Shown here piece by piece: positions 7,759 to 17,093 of a stretch of 34,116 nt of DNA; position 1 is the stretch's first letter; the number at the start of each line of letters is the position of its first letter. Both the position numbers and the translations under genes were made by a program. This DNA comes from Deltaproteobacteria bacterium (GTDB taxonomy: Bacteria > Desulfobacterota > Desulfomonilia > UBA1062). The notes below the pieces were generated by a model. That model was not told where the DNA came from. It worked only from the letters and a program-made list of their open reading frames with translations, and made no database searches. Location: assembly GCA_011046135.1 (NCBI GenBank), contig DSBG01000026.1, positions 1 to 34,116 on the forward strand. Direction: 5' to 3'.

Positions 7759-8838
7759 TCAGTTGACCCTGGGGACGAACAGATCCTGGAAAATCCGGAG
7801 AAATCCCGAATCGGTCAGGCTCGCCATGAAGTCACGGACAACGGTACAGGGATCGTTCTCCCGCACATACCCCTGTGTGAGCCGATCGAGATGATCGGTG
7901 AACACGGGAGAATCCATCCTGTGTGAGAGAACATCTTCCTTGAACCTGCCGAACAGAAGCCGGTACATGGTCCTTATCTTGGTGGATTCCGCCTTGACCC
8001 CTGCATTGAGATAGATCTTCTCATAGTTGAATTCTTTCAGCCGTTTCAGTGCGGAAAATATGCGCTCGGAATACATGATTCCTTCATCCGTGGAGTGGGT
8101 GATGAGGTCTGCCACCAGCGAATAGACGATCTTTCCGTTGGTGTCTCCCAGAACGGAGGTTACCTCTTCAGGAAGCTCCTTCCTCGTGATGATCTTCAGA
8201 ACGATGGCGTCTTCTATGTCCCTCCCGATGTAGCTGATGGTGTCAGCCACCCGTACCAGGCATCCCTCCATGGTCATGGGTGCCGGATTGCCTCCGTCAC
8301 GAATGATGCCGATCTTCCTGTCGAGGTCGTCAAAGGAGGCTCCTGCCTCCGGGGAGAGTATCTGTTCCGTCATTTCCCCATTGTGGCACAGGATGCCATC
8401 GAGCACCTGCATTGTCAGGTTGAGTCCGGATCCTGACTTTTCGATCTTCTCCAGGGCCTGGATGGCCTGAAGATTGTGCCTGAACGGTCCGATGCCCGCC
8501 TCCATGCAGAGTTCGTTCAGGTAGTGCTCGCCATCATGACCGAAGGGCGGATGACCGATGTCGTGACCGATGGCAATGGCCTCGATGAGATCATCGTTCA
8601 GATCCAGCTTTCTCCCGATGGTCCGCGCAATCCTCGAGAGGAGCTGGACATGGATGACCCGGTGTGAGATCCCCTGGTGACCGACGAGGTAGAACACCTG
8701 AGTCTTGTCGATGTAGGAGGTGTACGCCTGGGAGTGGAGAATGCGATCGACATCGATGGAGAACGCATCCCTCATGTCGCCCCTGCTGGTATCTTCCGAT
8801 TTTCTCCTGATTCCGTGAACAGGGAGCGTCTTTTTCAT
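7759..8838 (-). CDS. dgt: dGTP triphosphohydrolase-like HD-domain protein
   Basis: A 359-residue HD-superfamily phosphohydrolase resembling deoxyguanosinetriphosphate triphosphohydrolases, which release triphosphate from dNTPs. The metal site is visible as H63 (in SHRVIHVQL), H92-D93 in IAIGHDIGHPPFGHDGE, and a later D in RVADTISYIGRDIEDA. The N-terminal SRGDMRDAFSIDVDRILHSQAY with DKTQVF is characteristic of this family. ATG 8838 overlaps the glyS stop as ATGA, so translation is coupled and dgt is the last gene of the operon. It converges with the selenoprotein gene, whose stop is 33 bases away. Substrate preference among dNTPs cannot be told. Confidence 0.88.
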   Translation of the reverse strand: MKKTLPVHGIRRKSEDTSRGDMRDAFSIDVDRILHSQAYTSYIDKTQVFYLVGHQGISHRVIHVQLLSRIARTIGRKLDLNDDLIEAIAIGHDIGHPPFGHDGEHYLNELCMEAGIGPFRHNLQAIQALEKIEKSGSGLNLTMQVLDGILCHNGEMTEQILSPEAGASFDDLDRKIGIIRDGGNPAPMTMEGCLVRVADTISYIGRDIEDAIVLKIITRKELPEEVTSVLGDTNGKIVYSLVADLITHSTDEGIMYSERIFSALKRLKEFNYEKIYLNAGVKAESTKIRTMYRLLFGRFKEDVLSHRMDSPVFTDHLDRLTQGYVRENDPCTVVRDFMASLTDSGFLRIFQDLFVPRVN

Positions 8839-10913
8839 TGCTGTGCTGTTATCTTCGAGAATTTCGCAACTTTGTCAAAGAGATGTACGAGCGTGTTCAG
8901 CAACGCGATGCGATTATTCCTGACCTCATCATCCTCGCTCATGACGAGAACCTTTTCAAAGAACCGGTCGATGGGATCCTTGAGGCCGGAGAGCAGTTTG
9001 AGGGCCGATGCGTATTCACCTTTTCCGGCATGATCAATGAATTGCGCCTCCATTTCATCGAACGCACGGAAAAGATCTTTTTCCTCCTCCTGCAAGAGCA
9101 GGTCCTGTCTCACCAGGTGACCTGCTTCGGTCTTTTTGAGAATGTTTTCCACACGCTTGCTCGCAGAGCAGATGGAGGGGAACCAGGGCTCTTTCCGCAC
9201 CTGTTCGATGGCCTGGGCCCGCGTAAATGTGTCCACCGGATCGTCGAAGCTCGTGATGACTGATTCGATCGTGTCTCCCGAAATGCCACGAGCCTGGAGA
9301 ATGGAGACGAAGCGGTTTTCAAAAAAGGTGATGACGGCCTGCTTCACCTCGTCGAAGGGTTTTACCAGCTTTTCCTGAAGCTGCGCGAGGGATTTCTCAA
9401 CGAGCCACACAATGGAGAGGCGATATCCCTTCTCCAGCAGGATGTTCTCGATTGCTATGGCCTGCCTTCTGAGGGCATAGGGGTCCGAGGTTCCACTGGG
9501 GACCATTCCGATGCCGAAGAACCCGCAGATGGTGTCGATCCGGTCAGCGATACCAACGATATTGCCGATCACCCCTGACGGGAGCTCATCATCAGCAGAA
9601 GCGGGCAGGTAGTGTTCGCGTATGGCTGTTGCCACTTCAAGATCGCGACCCTGGCGGATCGCATACTCTCTGCCCATGACCCCCTGGAGTTCGGGCAGTT
9701 CGTACACCATGAGGCTGTTCAGATCTCCTTTGCACAGAGAAGCGGCTTCTCTGACCTTGTGAGTTTTCTCAGGCGCTATTGTTTCTGCAAGAGAAATCGC
9801 AATGATCGTAAAGCGTTGCACTTTTTCTGCGGAGGTTCCAAGGTCCTTGTGGAAGATCACGTCTTTGAGTCTGTCCGCATAGGTTTCAAGGGGAACCTTC
9901 AGGTCTTCGGTAAAGAAGTACTGCGCGTCGTCGAGCCTTGCCTTCAGCACCCTCTCATAGCCTGTTCTCACCACCGTTTCGTCCTTTGGCACGATATTGC
10001 TGACAGCGCAGAAATAGGGCACCAGGACATCCTCGTCGGTTGCAGAATACAAGGGGAAGTAGCGCTGATGGTGCTTCATGACCGTAACGAGCACCTCAGG
10101 CGGCAGAACCAGAAACGCCTCATCGAACGATCCGACTATTACATGCGGGAATTCAATGAGCCCTGCAACCTCCTCCAGGAGATCCTCGTCCTTCACGACA
10201 GCTCTTATCTCGTGAGCCTTCTGCACAACCTGAGCCCATACCAGTTCTTTGCGTTTCTCGACATCAGGGATGACGAAGTACGATTCGAGGATTTCCTCAT
10301 AGTGCTGTGGATCGCTGAGGGTGATGGATGCCGACGACATGAACCGGTTCCCGCGGGTCGTATCCGAAGCTGTGATCGAGCCGAATTCCACGGGGAGCAC
10401 GGTGCTCCCGAAAAGCGCCAGCAGCCAGTGTACGGGTCTGGCGAACCGAACACCCGGATTCGACCATCGCATGGTCTTGGGAAAAGGAATGGCTGAGATC
10501 ATTTCCTGGAAGAGATCCGGAAAGACCTCGCTGATAGGCTTGCCGGGTATTGTCCTGGTGATGCTGAGATAGTCTCCCTTTGGCGTGGTCTGAATGACAA
10601 CATCGGAGATATCCACCCCGGCAGAAGCGGCAAAACCAAGCCCGGCCTTGGTTGGATTTCCGTCTTTGTCGAAGGAGATATTTTTCGGTGGTCCCATCCG
10701 TGTTTCCAAAGTGTCAGGCAGCGTCGGCGCCAGACCTGATATCCTCACGGCGAGCCTTCTTGGCGTGCCGAAAAACTCTATGGGACCGCTGGACACGTTG
10801 AGTGTCGAAAGTTTCTTTTCAAGAAAAACCTTCATGGAATTCAATGCCAAGGGAATAAAGCCCGAGGGGAGCTCCTCGCTTCCTATCTCGAAGATCAGGT
10901 CTTTCGTGTTCAT
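8835..10913 (-). CDS. glyS: Glycyl-tRNA synthetase beta subunit
   Basis: The 692-residue beta subunit of the bacterial alpha2-beta2 glycyl-tRNA synthetase, which recognises tRNA-Gly. The N-terminus has [15 protein letters not shown], the usual family opening. The central region carries [28 protein letters not shown] and [20 protein letters not shown] followed by SDPYALRR, all hallmarks of GlyS. The C-terminal part is the expected helical anticodon-binding domain. Length is normal. ATG 10913 overlaps the glyQ stop as ATGA, keeping subunit synthesis balanced, and its own stop overlaps dgt. Confidence 0.97.
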   Translation of the reverse strand: MNTKDLIFEIGSEELPSGFIPLALNSMKVFLEKKLSTLNVSSGPIEFFGTPRRLAVRISGLAPTLPDTLETRMGPPKNISFDKDGNPTKAGLGFAASAGVDISDVVIQTTPKGDYLSITRTIPGKPISEVFPDLFQEMISAIPFPKTMRWSNPGVRFARPVHWLLALFGSTVLPVEFGSITASDTTRGNRFMSSASITLSDPQHYEEILESYFVIPDVEKRKELVWAQVVQKAHEIRAVVKDEDLLEEVAGLIEFPHVIVGSFDEAFLVLPPEVLVTVMKHHQRYFPLYSATDEDVLVPYFCAVSNIVPKDETVVRTGYERVLKARLDDAQYFFTEDLKVPLETYADRLKDVIFHKDLGTSAEKVQRFTIIAISLAETIAPEKTHKVREAASLCKGDLNSLMVYELPELQGVMGREYAIRQGRDLEVATAIREHYLPASADDELPSGVIGNIVGIADRIDTICGFFGIGMVPSGTSDPYALRRQAIAIENILLEKGYRLSIVWLVEKSLAQLQEKLVKPFDEVKQAVITFFENRFVSILQARGISGDTIESVITSFDDPVDTFTRAQAIEQVRKEPWFPSICSASKRVENILKKTEAGHLVRQDLLLQEEEKDLFRAFDEMEAQFIDHAGKGEYASALKLLSGLKDPIDRFFEKVLVMSEDDEVRNNRIALLNTLVHLFDKVAKFSKITAQQ

Positions 10914-11788
10914 GAGGCCTGGTTCCTCGCATGGAGTTCATCAAGGTAGAGCTTGGCAGATTGCCTTGCCAGTTCCCTCACCCGCAGAACGTAGGACTGA
11001 CGCTCGGTGGTGCTAATGGCATTGCGTGCGTCGAGCAGGTTAAAGAGGTGAGAACACTTGAGGCACATGTCGTAGGTGGGGAGACACAGACCGGCTTGCG
11101 CCGTCCTCCTCCCTTCTTCCTCGTAGAGCCTGAAGAGCTCGAGCAGCATCGGAACACTGGCGTGCTCGAAGTTGTACTTCGACCACTGGACCTCGCCTGC
11201 GTGGTGGACATAGCCGTAGGTGACATCGCCTTTCCAGCTGATGTCATAAACCGAGTTTTTATTCTGGAGATACATGGCAATGCGTTCGAGTCCGTAGGTG
11301 ATCTCGGTGCACACGGGATCCAGGTCAAACCCTCCCACCTGCTGGAAGTAGGTGAACTGCGTTATTTCCATGCCATCCAGCCACACCTCCCATCCGAGAC
11401 CCCACGCACCGAGCGTGGGAGATTCCCAATCATCTTCCACGAAGCGGATGTCGTGCTCCAACGTGTCGATTCCCAGATGCCTGAGGCTGTCGAGGTAGAT
11501 CTCCTGGACCTCCAGGGGAGATGGCTTCAAAATGACCTGGTACTGGTAGTAGTGCTGGAGGCGATTGGGATTCTCACCGTAACGGCCGTCCGTCGGCCTG
11601 CGAGAAGGCTCGACGTATGCCACATTCCAGGGATCAGGCCCCAGAGCCCTCAGGAATGTGGCAGGGTTGAAGGTTCCTGCCCCCACCTCGAGATCGTAGG
11701 GCTGTGCGATCAGACACCCGTACCGTGACCAGAAATCCTGCAGATTGAGTATTACTTCCTGAAATTCCATGGTTCCCCCATGTATCAT
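10910..11788 (-). CDS. glyQ: Glycyl-tRNA synthetase alpha subunit
   Basis: The catalytic alpha subunit (class II) of tetrameric glycyl-tRNA synthetase. Recognisable segments are [58 protein letters not shown] and [11 protein letters not shown] with [17 protein letters not shown]. Two starts are possible. ATG 11788 overlaps the recO stop as ATGA (292 residues), while ATG 11770 gives [11 protein letters not shown], the usual family N-terminus (286 residues), with GGGGGA just upstream. I keep the longer frame and regard 11770 as equally likely. It sits between recO and glyS in a run of overlapping genes. Confidence 0.97.
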   Translation of the reverse strand: MIHGGTMEFQEVILNLQDFWSRYGCLIAQPYDLEVGAGTFNPATFLRALGPDPWNVAYVEPSRRPTDGRYGENPNRLQHYYQYQVILKPSPLEVQEIYLDSLRHLGIDTLEHDIRFVEDDWESPTLGAWGLGWEVWLDGMEITQFTYFQQVGGFDLDPVCTEITYGLERIAMYLQNKNSVYDISWKGDVTYGYVHHAGEVQWSKYNFEHASVPMLLELFRLYEEEGRRTAQAGLCLPTYDMCLKCSHLFNLLDARNAISTTERQSYVLRVRELARQSAKLYLDELHARNQAS

Positions 11789-12492
11789 TGCTTCATATCG
11801 AGGTCAAGCAGCTTTGCCAGGAACGTCCCGCTCTTCAACGGTTTCTCGGAGATAGCGGTGCATACCTGAAGCAGGCACCGTGAAATTTCCCGTTGCGCCC
11901 CCGACCTCACCGAGAGCTTTGCAAGTACCTCATGATTGAGGGATACCCCTTTCTCCAGGCACGCATAGGCTTCGGGCGAAAGTCTGGAAAAGGGACCGAG
12001 GGCTGCTCCAGTGTGTGAGTTCGCCGCACGATCGTGGAGGTCGATCCCGTACCCGAGGCTCCTGAGGATGCTCAACAGGCCGATGCTCCAAACCGGGAAC
12101 CAGTGTCTGGATTTCTCCATAGTGGAAAGGGCTTCCCTGAGGCAGACAAAGGTTTCCGGGCTCGGGTCCTGGGGCCCGAGGTTTTCCCGCACGATCTCCA
12201 GGAGCACGGATGCGTGGGCAAAGAGCGCGAGATTTTCCCTGATCCCGAGGTTCGCTGTTTTCAGTTTCGCCGATTCTATGCTTTGGAGTTCCATGCCTTT
12301 TCTGGAAAAGAGGTCGAGTACGACTTCGCAGAACGGTTCAAGCGTGCCGGGAAAACGCTTTTTGCTCCGCTTTGCCCCCCGTGCAATGGCATTGATCATC
12401 CCCTGGTCACGCGTCAGCGCGCAGATGATCTTGTCGGATTCTCGAAAATCGATGCTGTGAATGATGATGGCATCCGTGCTCTTGCTTGGCAT
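11785..12492 (-). CDS. recO: DNA repair protein RecO
   Basis: A 235-residue RecO-family protein, expected to help load RecA on SSB-coated DNA with RecR. The N-terminal OB-fold is seen as [40 protein letters not shown] and [16 protein letters not shown]. The C-terminal helical domain follows. The four-cysteine zinc site found in some RecO proteins is absent: the corresponding part reads [20 protein letters not shown] 12492 is preferred; a TTG at 12498 directly after the mgtE stop would add two residues. No clear ribosome-binding site is visible, so translation is probably coupled to mgtE upstream. Confidence 0.88.
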   Translation of the reverse strand: MPSKSTDAIIIHSIDFRESDKIICALTRDQGMINAIARGAKRSKKRFPGTLEPFCEVVLDLFSRKGMELQSIESAKLKTANLGIRENLALFAHASVLLEIVRENLGPQDPSPETFVCLREALSTMEKSRHWFPVWSIGLLSILRSLGYGIDLHDRAANSHTGAALGPFSRLSPEAYACLEKGVSLNHEVLAKLSVRSGAQREISRCLLQVCTAISEKPLKSGTFLAKLLDLDMKQ

Positions 12493-12498
12493 GAACAA

Positions 12499-13839
12499 TC
12501 AGAAGAGGAATATCGCCGAGATCATCAGATAGCTTCCGACCGCAAGGACATCCATGGCAGTGGTCACAAAGGGACCAGAGGCTACGGCAGGATCCTGATT
12601 CAACTTGTAGAACATGATCGGCAGGAACGTTCCCAGAAACGCTGCCAGTGCCATGGAAAACATGATGGAAAAGCCGATCACCAGTGAAATCCTGAGGTCA
12701 TCGGGAAACATGATAAAGGCAATAGCCCAGAGCATAAATCCGAACATGAACCCCAGAACAAGGCCCACTCCCATCTGCCTGAGCAATACCGCGAAGAAAT
12801 TTCTCTCAGACGTAACGCCGGTGGCGATTCCCCTCACGACCAGGGCGATGGACTGCGTGCCGACATTGCCTCCCATGCCCAGGATGATGGGCATGAAGGC
12901 TGCAAGGCCAACAATCTTGCTGAGGTCTTCCTCAAATCCCCGTATCAGAACCGAAGCGAGCACCCCGCCCAACCAGCATACGAACAGCCAGGGGATCCTG
13001 GTGGTGGCATTCCTGACGATGGAGGAACTCAGCAGGTCTTCTTGTGCACCGGCGAACCGGAACATGTCTTCAGTTGCCTCCTCTTCCATAATATCCACGA
13101 TGTCATCGATAGTGATCCGGCCGAGCAGCATACCTTCCTCATCAACCACCGGCATGACGACCTTGTCATACTTGCTGAAGAGACGGGCCACCTCTTCCTG
13201 GTCCATGGTTACCGGTACCGTGAGGGGATCGATATCCATGATCTGGGAGACCGCTGTTTCCGGCTTTGACAGGACAAGCTTCACCAGGGGAACGGTGCCC
13301 ACAAGAACACCCTTGCTGTCGACCACATAGGCCTGGTGAATGTTGTCGATCTCAGTATGAACCTGCCTGATCTGGGCAACCACATCATCCACGGTTGTGT
13401 TCGGATGGACACTGACGAGCTCCCGCTGCATGATTCCACCCGCACTATCCTCAGGATAGCTGAGCAGCGCCTTGATTTCTGACGACTCCCTGGGGCCGAG
13501 AGCCGCGAGAATCCGCTCCGCTCGTTCTGCGTGAAGATCTCCCAGCAGATCAGCGGCATCATCGGAGTTCATGTCCTCGACGATGCGGGTGAGCTCGGTA
13601 TCACTGATGTCATCCAGCACATCCTCCCGGCTGTCCTGAGAAAGCTCGGAAATGACATCGGAGGCAGTTTCCACATCCAGAAGCAAAAAGAATTTTCCCC
13701 GGGACTCCTCATCCAGGGACTCGATGAGGTCCGCGATCTCTACGGGCTCCAGGTCATAGAGCATATCAATGATATGGAACTCCCACCCCTTCTCGATATA
13801 CTCTTTCAGCAATTTTACACTGGATGGATTGACCGGCAT
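12499..13839 (-). CDS. mgtE: Magnesium transporter MgtE
   Basis: A 446-residue Mg2+ channel/transporter. The N-terminal superhelical domain contains LEPVEIADLIESL and LTRIVEDMNSDDAADLLGDL. A pair of CBS domains spans about residues 135-255, including VDDVVAQIRQ and EEGMLLGRITIDDIVDIM. Five membrane helices follow, with GGNVGTQSIALVVRGIA, the conserved pore segment. ATG 13839 is chosen because GAGGTGA is well spaced before it; a GTG at 13848 overlaps that site. In this family the cytoplasmic domains sense Mg2+ and close the pore. It lies 39 bases after the RodZ-like gene and 6 bases before recO. Confidence 0.95.
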   Translation of the reverse strand: MPVNPSSVKLLKEYIEKGWEFHIIDMLYDLEPVEIADLIESLDEESRGKFFLLLDVETASDVISELSQDSREDVLDDISDTELTRIVEDMNSDDAADLLGDLHAERAERILAALGPRESSEIKALLSYPEDSAGGIMQRELVSVHPNTTVDDVVAQIRQVHTEIDNIHQAYVVDSKGVLVGTVPLVKLVLSKPETAVSQIMDIDPLTVPVTMDQEEVARLFSKYDKVVMPVVDEEGMLLGRITIDDIVDIMEEEATEDMFRFAGAQEDLLSSSIVRNATTRIPWLFVCWLGGVLASVLIRGFEEDLSKIVGLAAFMPIILGMGGNVGTQSIALVVRGIATGVTSERNFFAVLLRQMGVGLVLGFMFGFMLWAIAFIMFPDDLRISLVIGFSIMFSMALAAFLGTFLPIMFYKLNQDPAVASGPFVTTAMDVLAVGSYLMISAIFLF

Positions 13840-13878
13840 CCCGCTCACCTCACGTGAAGGACTCTCTCTCGTGAATTA

Positions 13879-14349
13879 CTAGAGAAAATCAGAGACCTGC
13901 TCAGGGAAACATGGGGCGCTCTGCATAGACACAACTGCATAGGGCTCCACGCTCGTCTGCTGTTGTGGAGCCCTGCACTGTTTCATGGTAACCCCAAAGA
14001 TCACTGCGAGGAGAAGGATCACCACGGCAGTCGCGATGATATACACAGCGTTCGTTCGTTTCGGATACCCGAAATTCCGATAGGGTTTTTCTGTCTTTTC
14101 GCTGGCGACAAGAGCCTCTTCAAAAAGGTTCAGCAGTTCCTCTTCGTTCAGGTCGAATTCTCTGCTGATCACCTGGAGAAATCCCCGCACAAACGCTTTC
14201 GGCGGGAGCATGTCGATCTGATCGTCTTCGAGAAAGCGCAACGTCTGGGCAGGAATCTTTGTCCGCTCTTCGATGTCTTTCAGATCAATTCCCCTGTCTT
14301 CCCGCTCCTTCCTGAAATATTCTCCCAAGGTGAGCTTATGTTCAGACAT
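13879..14349 (-). CDS. RodZ-like HTH protein with one membrane segment
   Basis: A 156-residue protein with a cytoplasmic Xre/HTH_25-type domain (LTLGEYFRKEREDRGIDLKD, TKIPAQTLRFLEDDQIDMLP, KAFVRGFLQVISREFDL) at about residues 5-75. A single membrane segment, VYIIATAVVILLLAVIFGVT, lies near 102-121, followed by a short outer tail of about 35 residues. The layout matches RodZ/YfgA, which links MreB to the cell-shape machinery, but the outer domain is much shorter than in E. coli. ATG 14349 has AGGGGAGGGG upstream; a GTG at 14370 precedes that site and is unlikely. It appears to be the first gene of the mgtE-recO-glyQS-dgt operon. Confidence 0.75.
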   Translation of the reverse strand: MSEHKLTLGEYFRKEREDRGIDLKDIEERTKIPAQTLRFLEDDQIDMLPPKAFVRGFLQVISREFDLNEEELLNLFEEALVASEKTEKPYRNFGYPKRTNAVYIIATAVVILLLAVIFGVTMKQCRAPQQQTSVEPYAVVSMQSAPCFPEQVSDFL

Positions 14350-14391
14350 TGCCCCTCCCCTTGCTTTCACTTAGCATGACCGACAGACACT

Positions 14392-14412
14392 GGCAAGGCT
14401 GAAGAGCCTGCC
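14392..14412. repeat. Hairpin in the divergent intergenic region
   Basis: AGGCT and AGCCT pair around GAAG, extended by GGC/GCC past one bulged A, giving eight base pairs. It lies in the leader of the RodZ-like operon and upstream of the opposite promoter. No T-run follows on either strand, so it is more likely a leader structure or binding site than a terminator. Confidence 0.35.
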
Positions 14413-14424
14413 AAGAAGAAGAGA

Positions 14425-14454
14425 TTGACTCTTTTGTCTGGAAAAAGGTAGCCT
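14425..14454 (+). promoter_or_regulatory. Candidate promoter for the radical SAM gene
   Basis: TTGACT at 14425-14430 and TAGCCT at 14449-14454 are 18 bases apart. The -35 match is good and the -10 is weak (three of six). It faces the + strand gene and lies in the 236-base gap between two divergent genes. Confidence 0.4.
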
Positions 14455-14585
14455 GTCATCCCCGAGAACTCTTGGAGCACGGAGATGAATCACTCAGTTG
14501 GCACAGAGCATCCCGAAACAATGCGATGGGTGATCTCAACAGAGAAACCCGGGCGTTTGAGAAACCAGCTAAAAAGGATACATGC

Positions 14586-16907
14586 TTGAACAGATACGAT
14601 ACGATGCTCCTCAGTCGTGTGGCGAGACCGGGAAGGTACCTTGGAGGCGAAGTCAACGAGATCCTCAAAGATTCTTCCGAGATCACCGTTCGTTTTGCCC
14701 TTGCCTTTCCCGATGTCTATGAAATCGGAATGTCCCATGCAGGAATCAAGATCCTCTACCATATCCTGAATTCCATGCCATATGTCTGGGCACAGAGGGT
14801 TTTCGCTCCCTGGCATGATCTGGCCACAGAACTGAAATCAAGGAAGATCCCCCTGGTGAGCCTCGAGGAGAAGCGCCCCATCAGGGATTTCGATGTTCTG
14901 GGCTTTTCACTCATGTACGAGCTCTCGTATACCTCGGTAGTGAAAATGCTCAGGCTCGCCCAGATACCGGTTCATGCCCGTGATCGCACGCACAGAGATC
15001 CCATCGTGATTGCAGGAGGAACCTGTTGCGTAAACCCCTGTCCCGTCCTTGAGTTTTTCGACCTCATCGTCATCGGTGACGGCGAGGACGTCGTCAGTGA
15101 AATGGCTCGTGTCTGTGAGGGTACACGCAACAGAAATGAGCGCATCGCCGCCATGAGCAGGATCGATGGCGTGTACAGACCAGGGGAATCGAGGAGGCCG
15201 ACTCGTCGCATCCTGGGTGACCTCGACAGCCATCCCTTCCCGCCAAGCACCGTTGTTCCCCACATCTCCATCGTTCATGACCGGATCGGTGTCGAGGTTG
15301 CCAGGGGTTGTACCAGAGGGTGCAGGTTCTGCCAGGCGGGCATGATCTACCGTCCATACCGCGAGCGATCTTTTCCCTCGGTTGTGGAATCATACCGGCG
15401 CGGTTTGAACTCCACAGGATACGACACGCTGGCCATGCTCGCTCTGTCCGTCACAGACCTGTCCTACCTCAATGGCCTGATAGCATCCATTCATTGCCCG
15501 AGCAGAGAGGTTTCTGTCGGTATCCCTTCCCTTCGGGTGGATGGCATTACCGAAACCGTTGCCAAAATCATCGCATCGGCACGAAAGCCCGGCTTCACCA
15601 TGGCTCCCGAGGCAGCTACAGAAAAACTCAGGAGCATCATCAATAAAGGCAACACGCAAGAAGATCTCTTCAGGAGCGCCGGAATCATCAAGTCCCTGGG
15701 CTGGAAATCAATGAAGCTGTATTTCATGGTAGGCCTGCCCTGTGAAACCGACGCCGACATCGATGCCATCGCCCCTCTTGCCCGCTCTCTTCAGAATATT
15801 TTCAGGGGGAACATCACCCTCAGCATCTCTGCTTTTATCCCCAAACCATGTACTCCCTTCCAGTGGGAAGGCCAGGTCTCCCTCCCCCGACACCGTGAAA
15901 TCCTCGCCCTCCTGCAGCGGGATCTCCGACACAAACACCTTTCCCTCAAGTGGCACGAACCGCAGCTCTCCTTCCTCGAGGGTGTCTTTGCCCGGGGTGA
16001 CGGCAGGCTTTCTGAGGTGATAGAGCTTGCCGAGATGAATGGCGCTTACCTCGACGGGTGGGGAGACTCCCTCGACATCAGGGCGTGGGAGAAGGCGTTC
16101 GAGGCCACAGGCGTAGACCCTCAATCCTACCTGGCTCCCCGAAATACCGCCCAGCAGATGCCCTGGGACTTCATTGACATGGCCCTTGACAAGAACTTCC
16201 TCATCGAAGAACGCGATCGCGCCTATTCCCTTCAGTCGACCCCGGACTGCAGGCAGTCAGGCTGTACCGGGTGTGGAGCGTGCTCAGACGAGCTGAAAAA
16301 TATCGTACGGGGAGAGAGCGACCCTGTTCCTCTTTTCTCTGAACTCACGCATCAGGAATCAGTGCCCTATGTAATGGGAATAACAAAGCAGGATGCAATG
16401 CGTTTTCTCTCTCCAAGAGAATTTTCCGAAATGATCAAGCGCGCACTCCGCCGGGCCGGTCTCGATGCCGTCTATTCCCAGGGATACAGCCCGATCATGA
16501 AACTCAGCCTCTCTCCTCCCACCTCCTTCGGGATAGCCTCTACCAGTGAGTATTTCCAATGCGAATTCAGGATCGAGCACGACCCCCAGATGCTCATTCA
16601 GAAACTGAACGAACATCTCCCGCAGGGAGCGGTTGTCTTTTCCTGCACCCAGGACCGCCTTCGGAGTCCCCGTGCAGCAGTGTATACCGTACGCAAACCG
16701 TTTATGCTCACCCTTGATGAGGATACACTCATCGAGAAAGATGGCAAGACGCTCAAGGCAACCGATTTCGTTGTATCCTGGGATGACCTGTCCCTCACCA
16801 TTGCCTTTCTCGAGGGGAGAACCATCTCTCCGCTTCTCATCCTCAACCAGTGCAGCGATGACCAGTACGTGCCCGAAGATATTCTCAAGATCGAGACGCT
16901 TTTTTAA
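14586..16907 (+). CDS. Radical SAM protein (TIGR03960 type) with C-terminal DUF2344-type domain
   Basis: About 773 residues. The 4Fe-4S/SAM motif is CTRGCRFCQAG (C-x3-C-x2-C), following VEVARG. An N-terminal cobalamin-binding-like region carries FALAFPDVYEIGMSHAGIKI. After the barrel come GFTMAPEAATEKLRSIINKG, a cysteine cluster (CRQSGCTGCGACSD) and a DUF2344-type domain starting near VMGITKQDAMRFLSPREFSE. In many bacteria the two parts form one gene near RNase G; the exact reaction is unknown to me. The start is uncertain. TTG 14586 has AAAAAGGA seven bases upstream and gives the family-like LLSRVARPGRYLGGE; ATG 14601, ATG 14526 or TTG 14472 are alternatives. A 34-codon frame (14485-14589) overlaps TTG 14586 as TTGA. 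Confidence 0.85.
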   Translation: MNRYDTMLLSRVARPGRYLGGEVNEILKDSSEITVRFALAFPDVYEIGMSHAGIKILYHILNSMPYVWAQRVFAPWHDLATELKSRKIPLVSLEEKRPIRDFDVLGFSLMYELSYTSVVKMLRLAQIPVHARDRTHRDPIVIAGGTCCVNPCPVLEFFDLIVIGDGEDVVSEMARVCEGTRNRNERIAAMSRIDGVYRPGESRRPTRRILGDLDSHPFPPSTVVPHISIVHDRIGVEVARGCTRGCRFCQAGMIYRPYRERSFPSVVESYRRGLNSTGYDTLAMLALSVTDLSYLNGLIASIHCPSREVSVGIPSLRVDGITETVAKIIASARKPGFTMAPEAATEKLRSIINKGNTQEDLFRSAGIIKSLGWKSMKLYFMVGLPCETDADIDAIAPLARSLQNIFRGNITLSISAFIPKPCTPFQWEGQVSLPRHREILALLQRDLRHKHLSLKWHEPQLSFLEGVFARGDGRLSEVIELAEMNGAYLDGWGDSLDIRAWEKAFEATGVDPQSYLAPRNTAQQMPWDFIDMALDKNFLIEERDRAYSLQSTPDCRQSGCTGCGACSDELKNIVRGESDPVPLFSELTHQESVPYVMGITKQDAMRFLSPREFSEMIKRALRRAGLDAVYSQGYSPIMKLSLSPPTSFGIASTSEYFQCEFRIEHDPQMLIQKLNEHLPQGAVVFSCTQDRLRSPRAAVYTVRKPFMLTLDEDTLIEKDGKTLKATDFVVSWDDLSLTIAFLEGRTISPLLILNQCSDDQYVPEDILKIETLF

Positions 16908-16971
16908 ACCGCCTGTTCGATGGATCCTTCAGAAATAATCGCCTTCTGGTTGCCGTGAAGAACCTGGCTCC

Positions 16972-17000
16972 TTGATTACGTAGGGCACAGCCATTATCAT
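16972..17000 (+). promoter_or_regulatory. Promoter for the metal-transporting ATPase
   Basis: TTGATT at 16972-16977 and TATCAT at 16995-17000 are 17 bases apart; the -10 matches five of six. Transcription would begin near 17007, immediately before the inverted repeat at 17014-17042. Confidence 0.5.
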
Positions 17001-17013
17001 AAAGAAAAAGCTC

Positions 17014-17042
17014 CTGTTCTCGTGTATGAAGCTCGAGAACAG
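17014..17042. repeat. Inverted repeat in the leader of the metal ATPase gene
   Basis: CTGTTCTCG (17014-17022) and CGAGAACAG (17034-17042) are perfect 9-base arms around an 11-base spacer. The element starts about 7 bases after the predicted transcription start and about 50 bases before ATG 17094. It could be an operator for a metal-responsive repressor or an mRNA hairpin. It does not match the CopY box (TACA-N2-TGTA) I know. Confidence 0.55.
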
Positions 17043-17093
17043 AGGGATCCAAAAATCGTACGGAGAGAAGCTCTCAATGTAAAGAGATCCGCA

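Noticed and set aside
10931-11728. Long open frame on the + strand opposite glyQ
   Set aside because: It is wholly antisense to a certain housekeeping gene and shows no domain.
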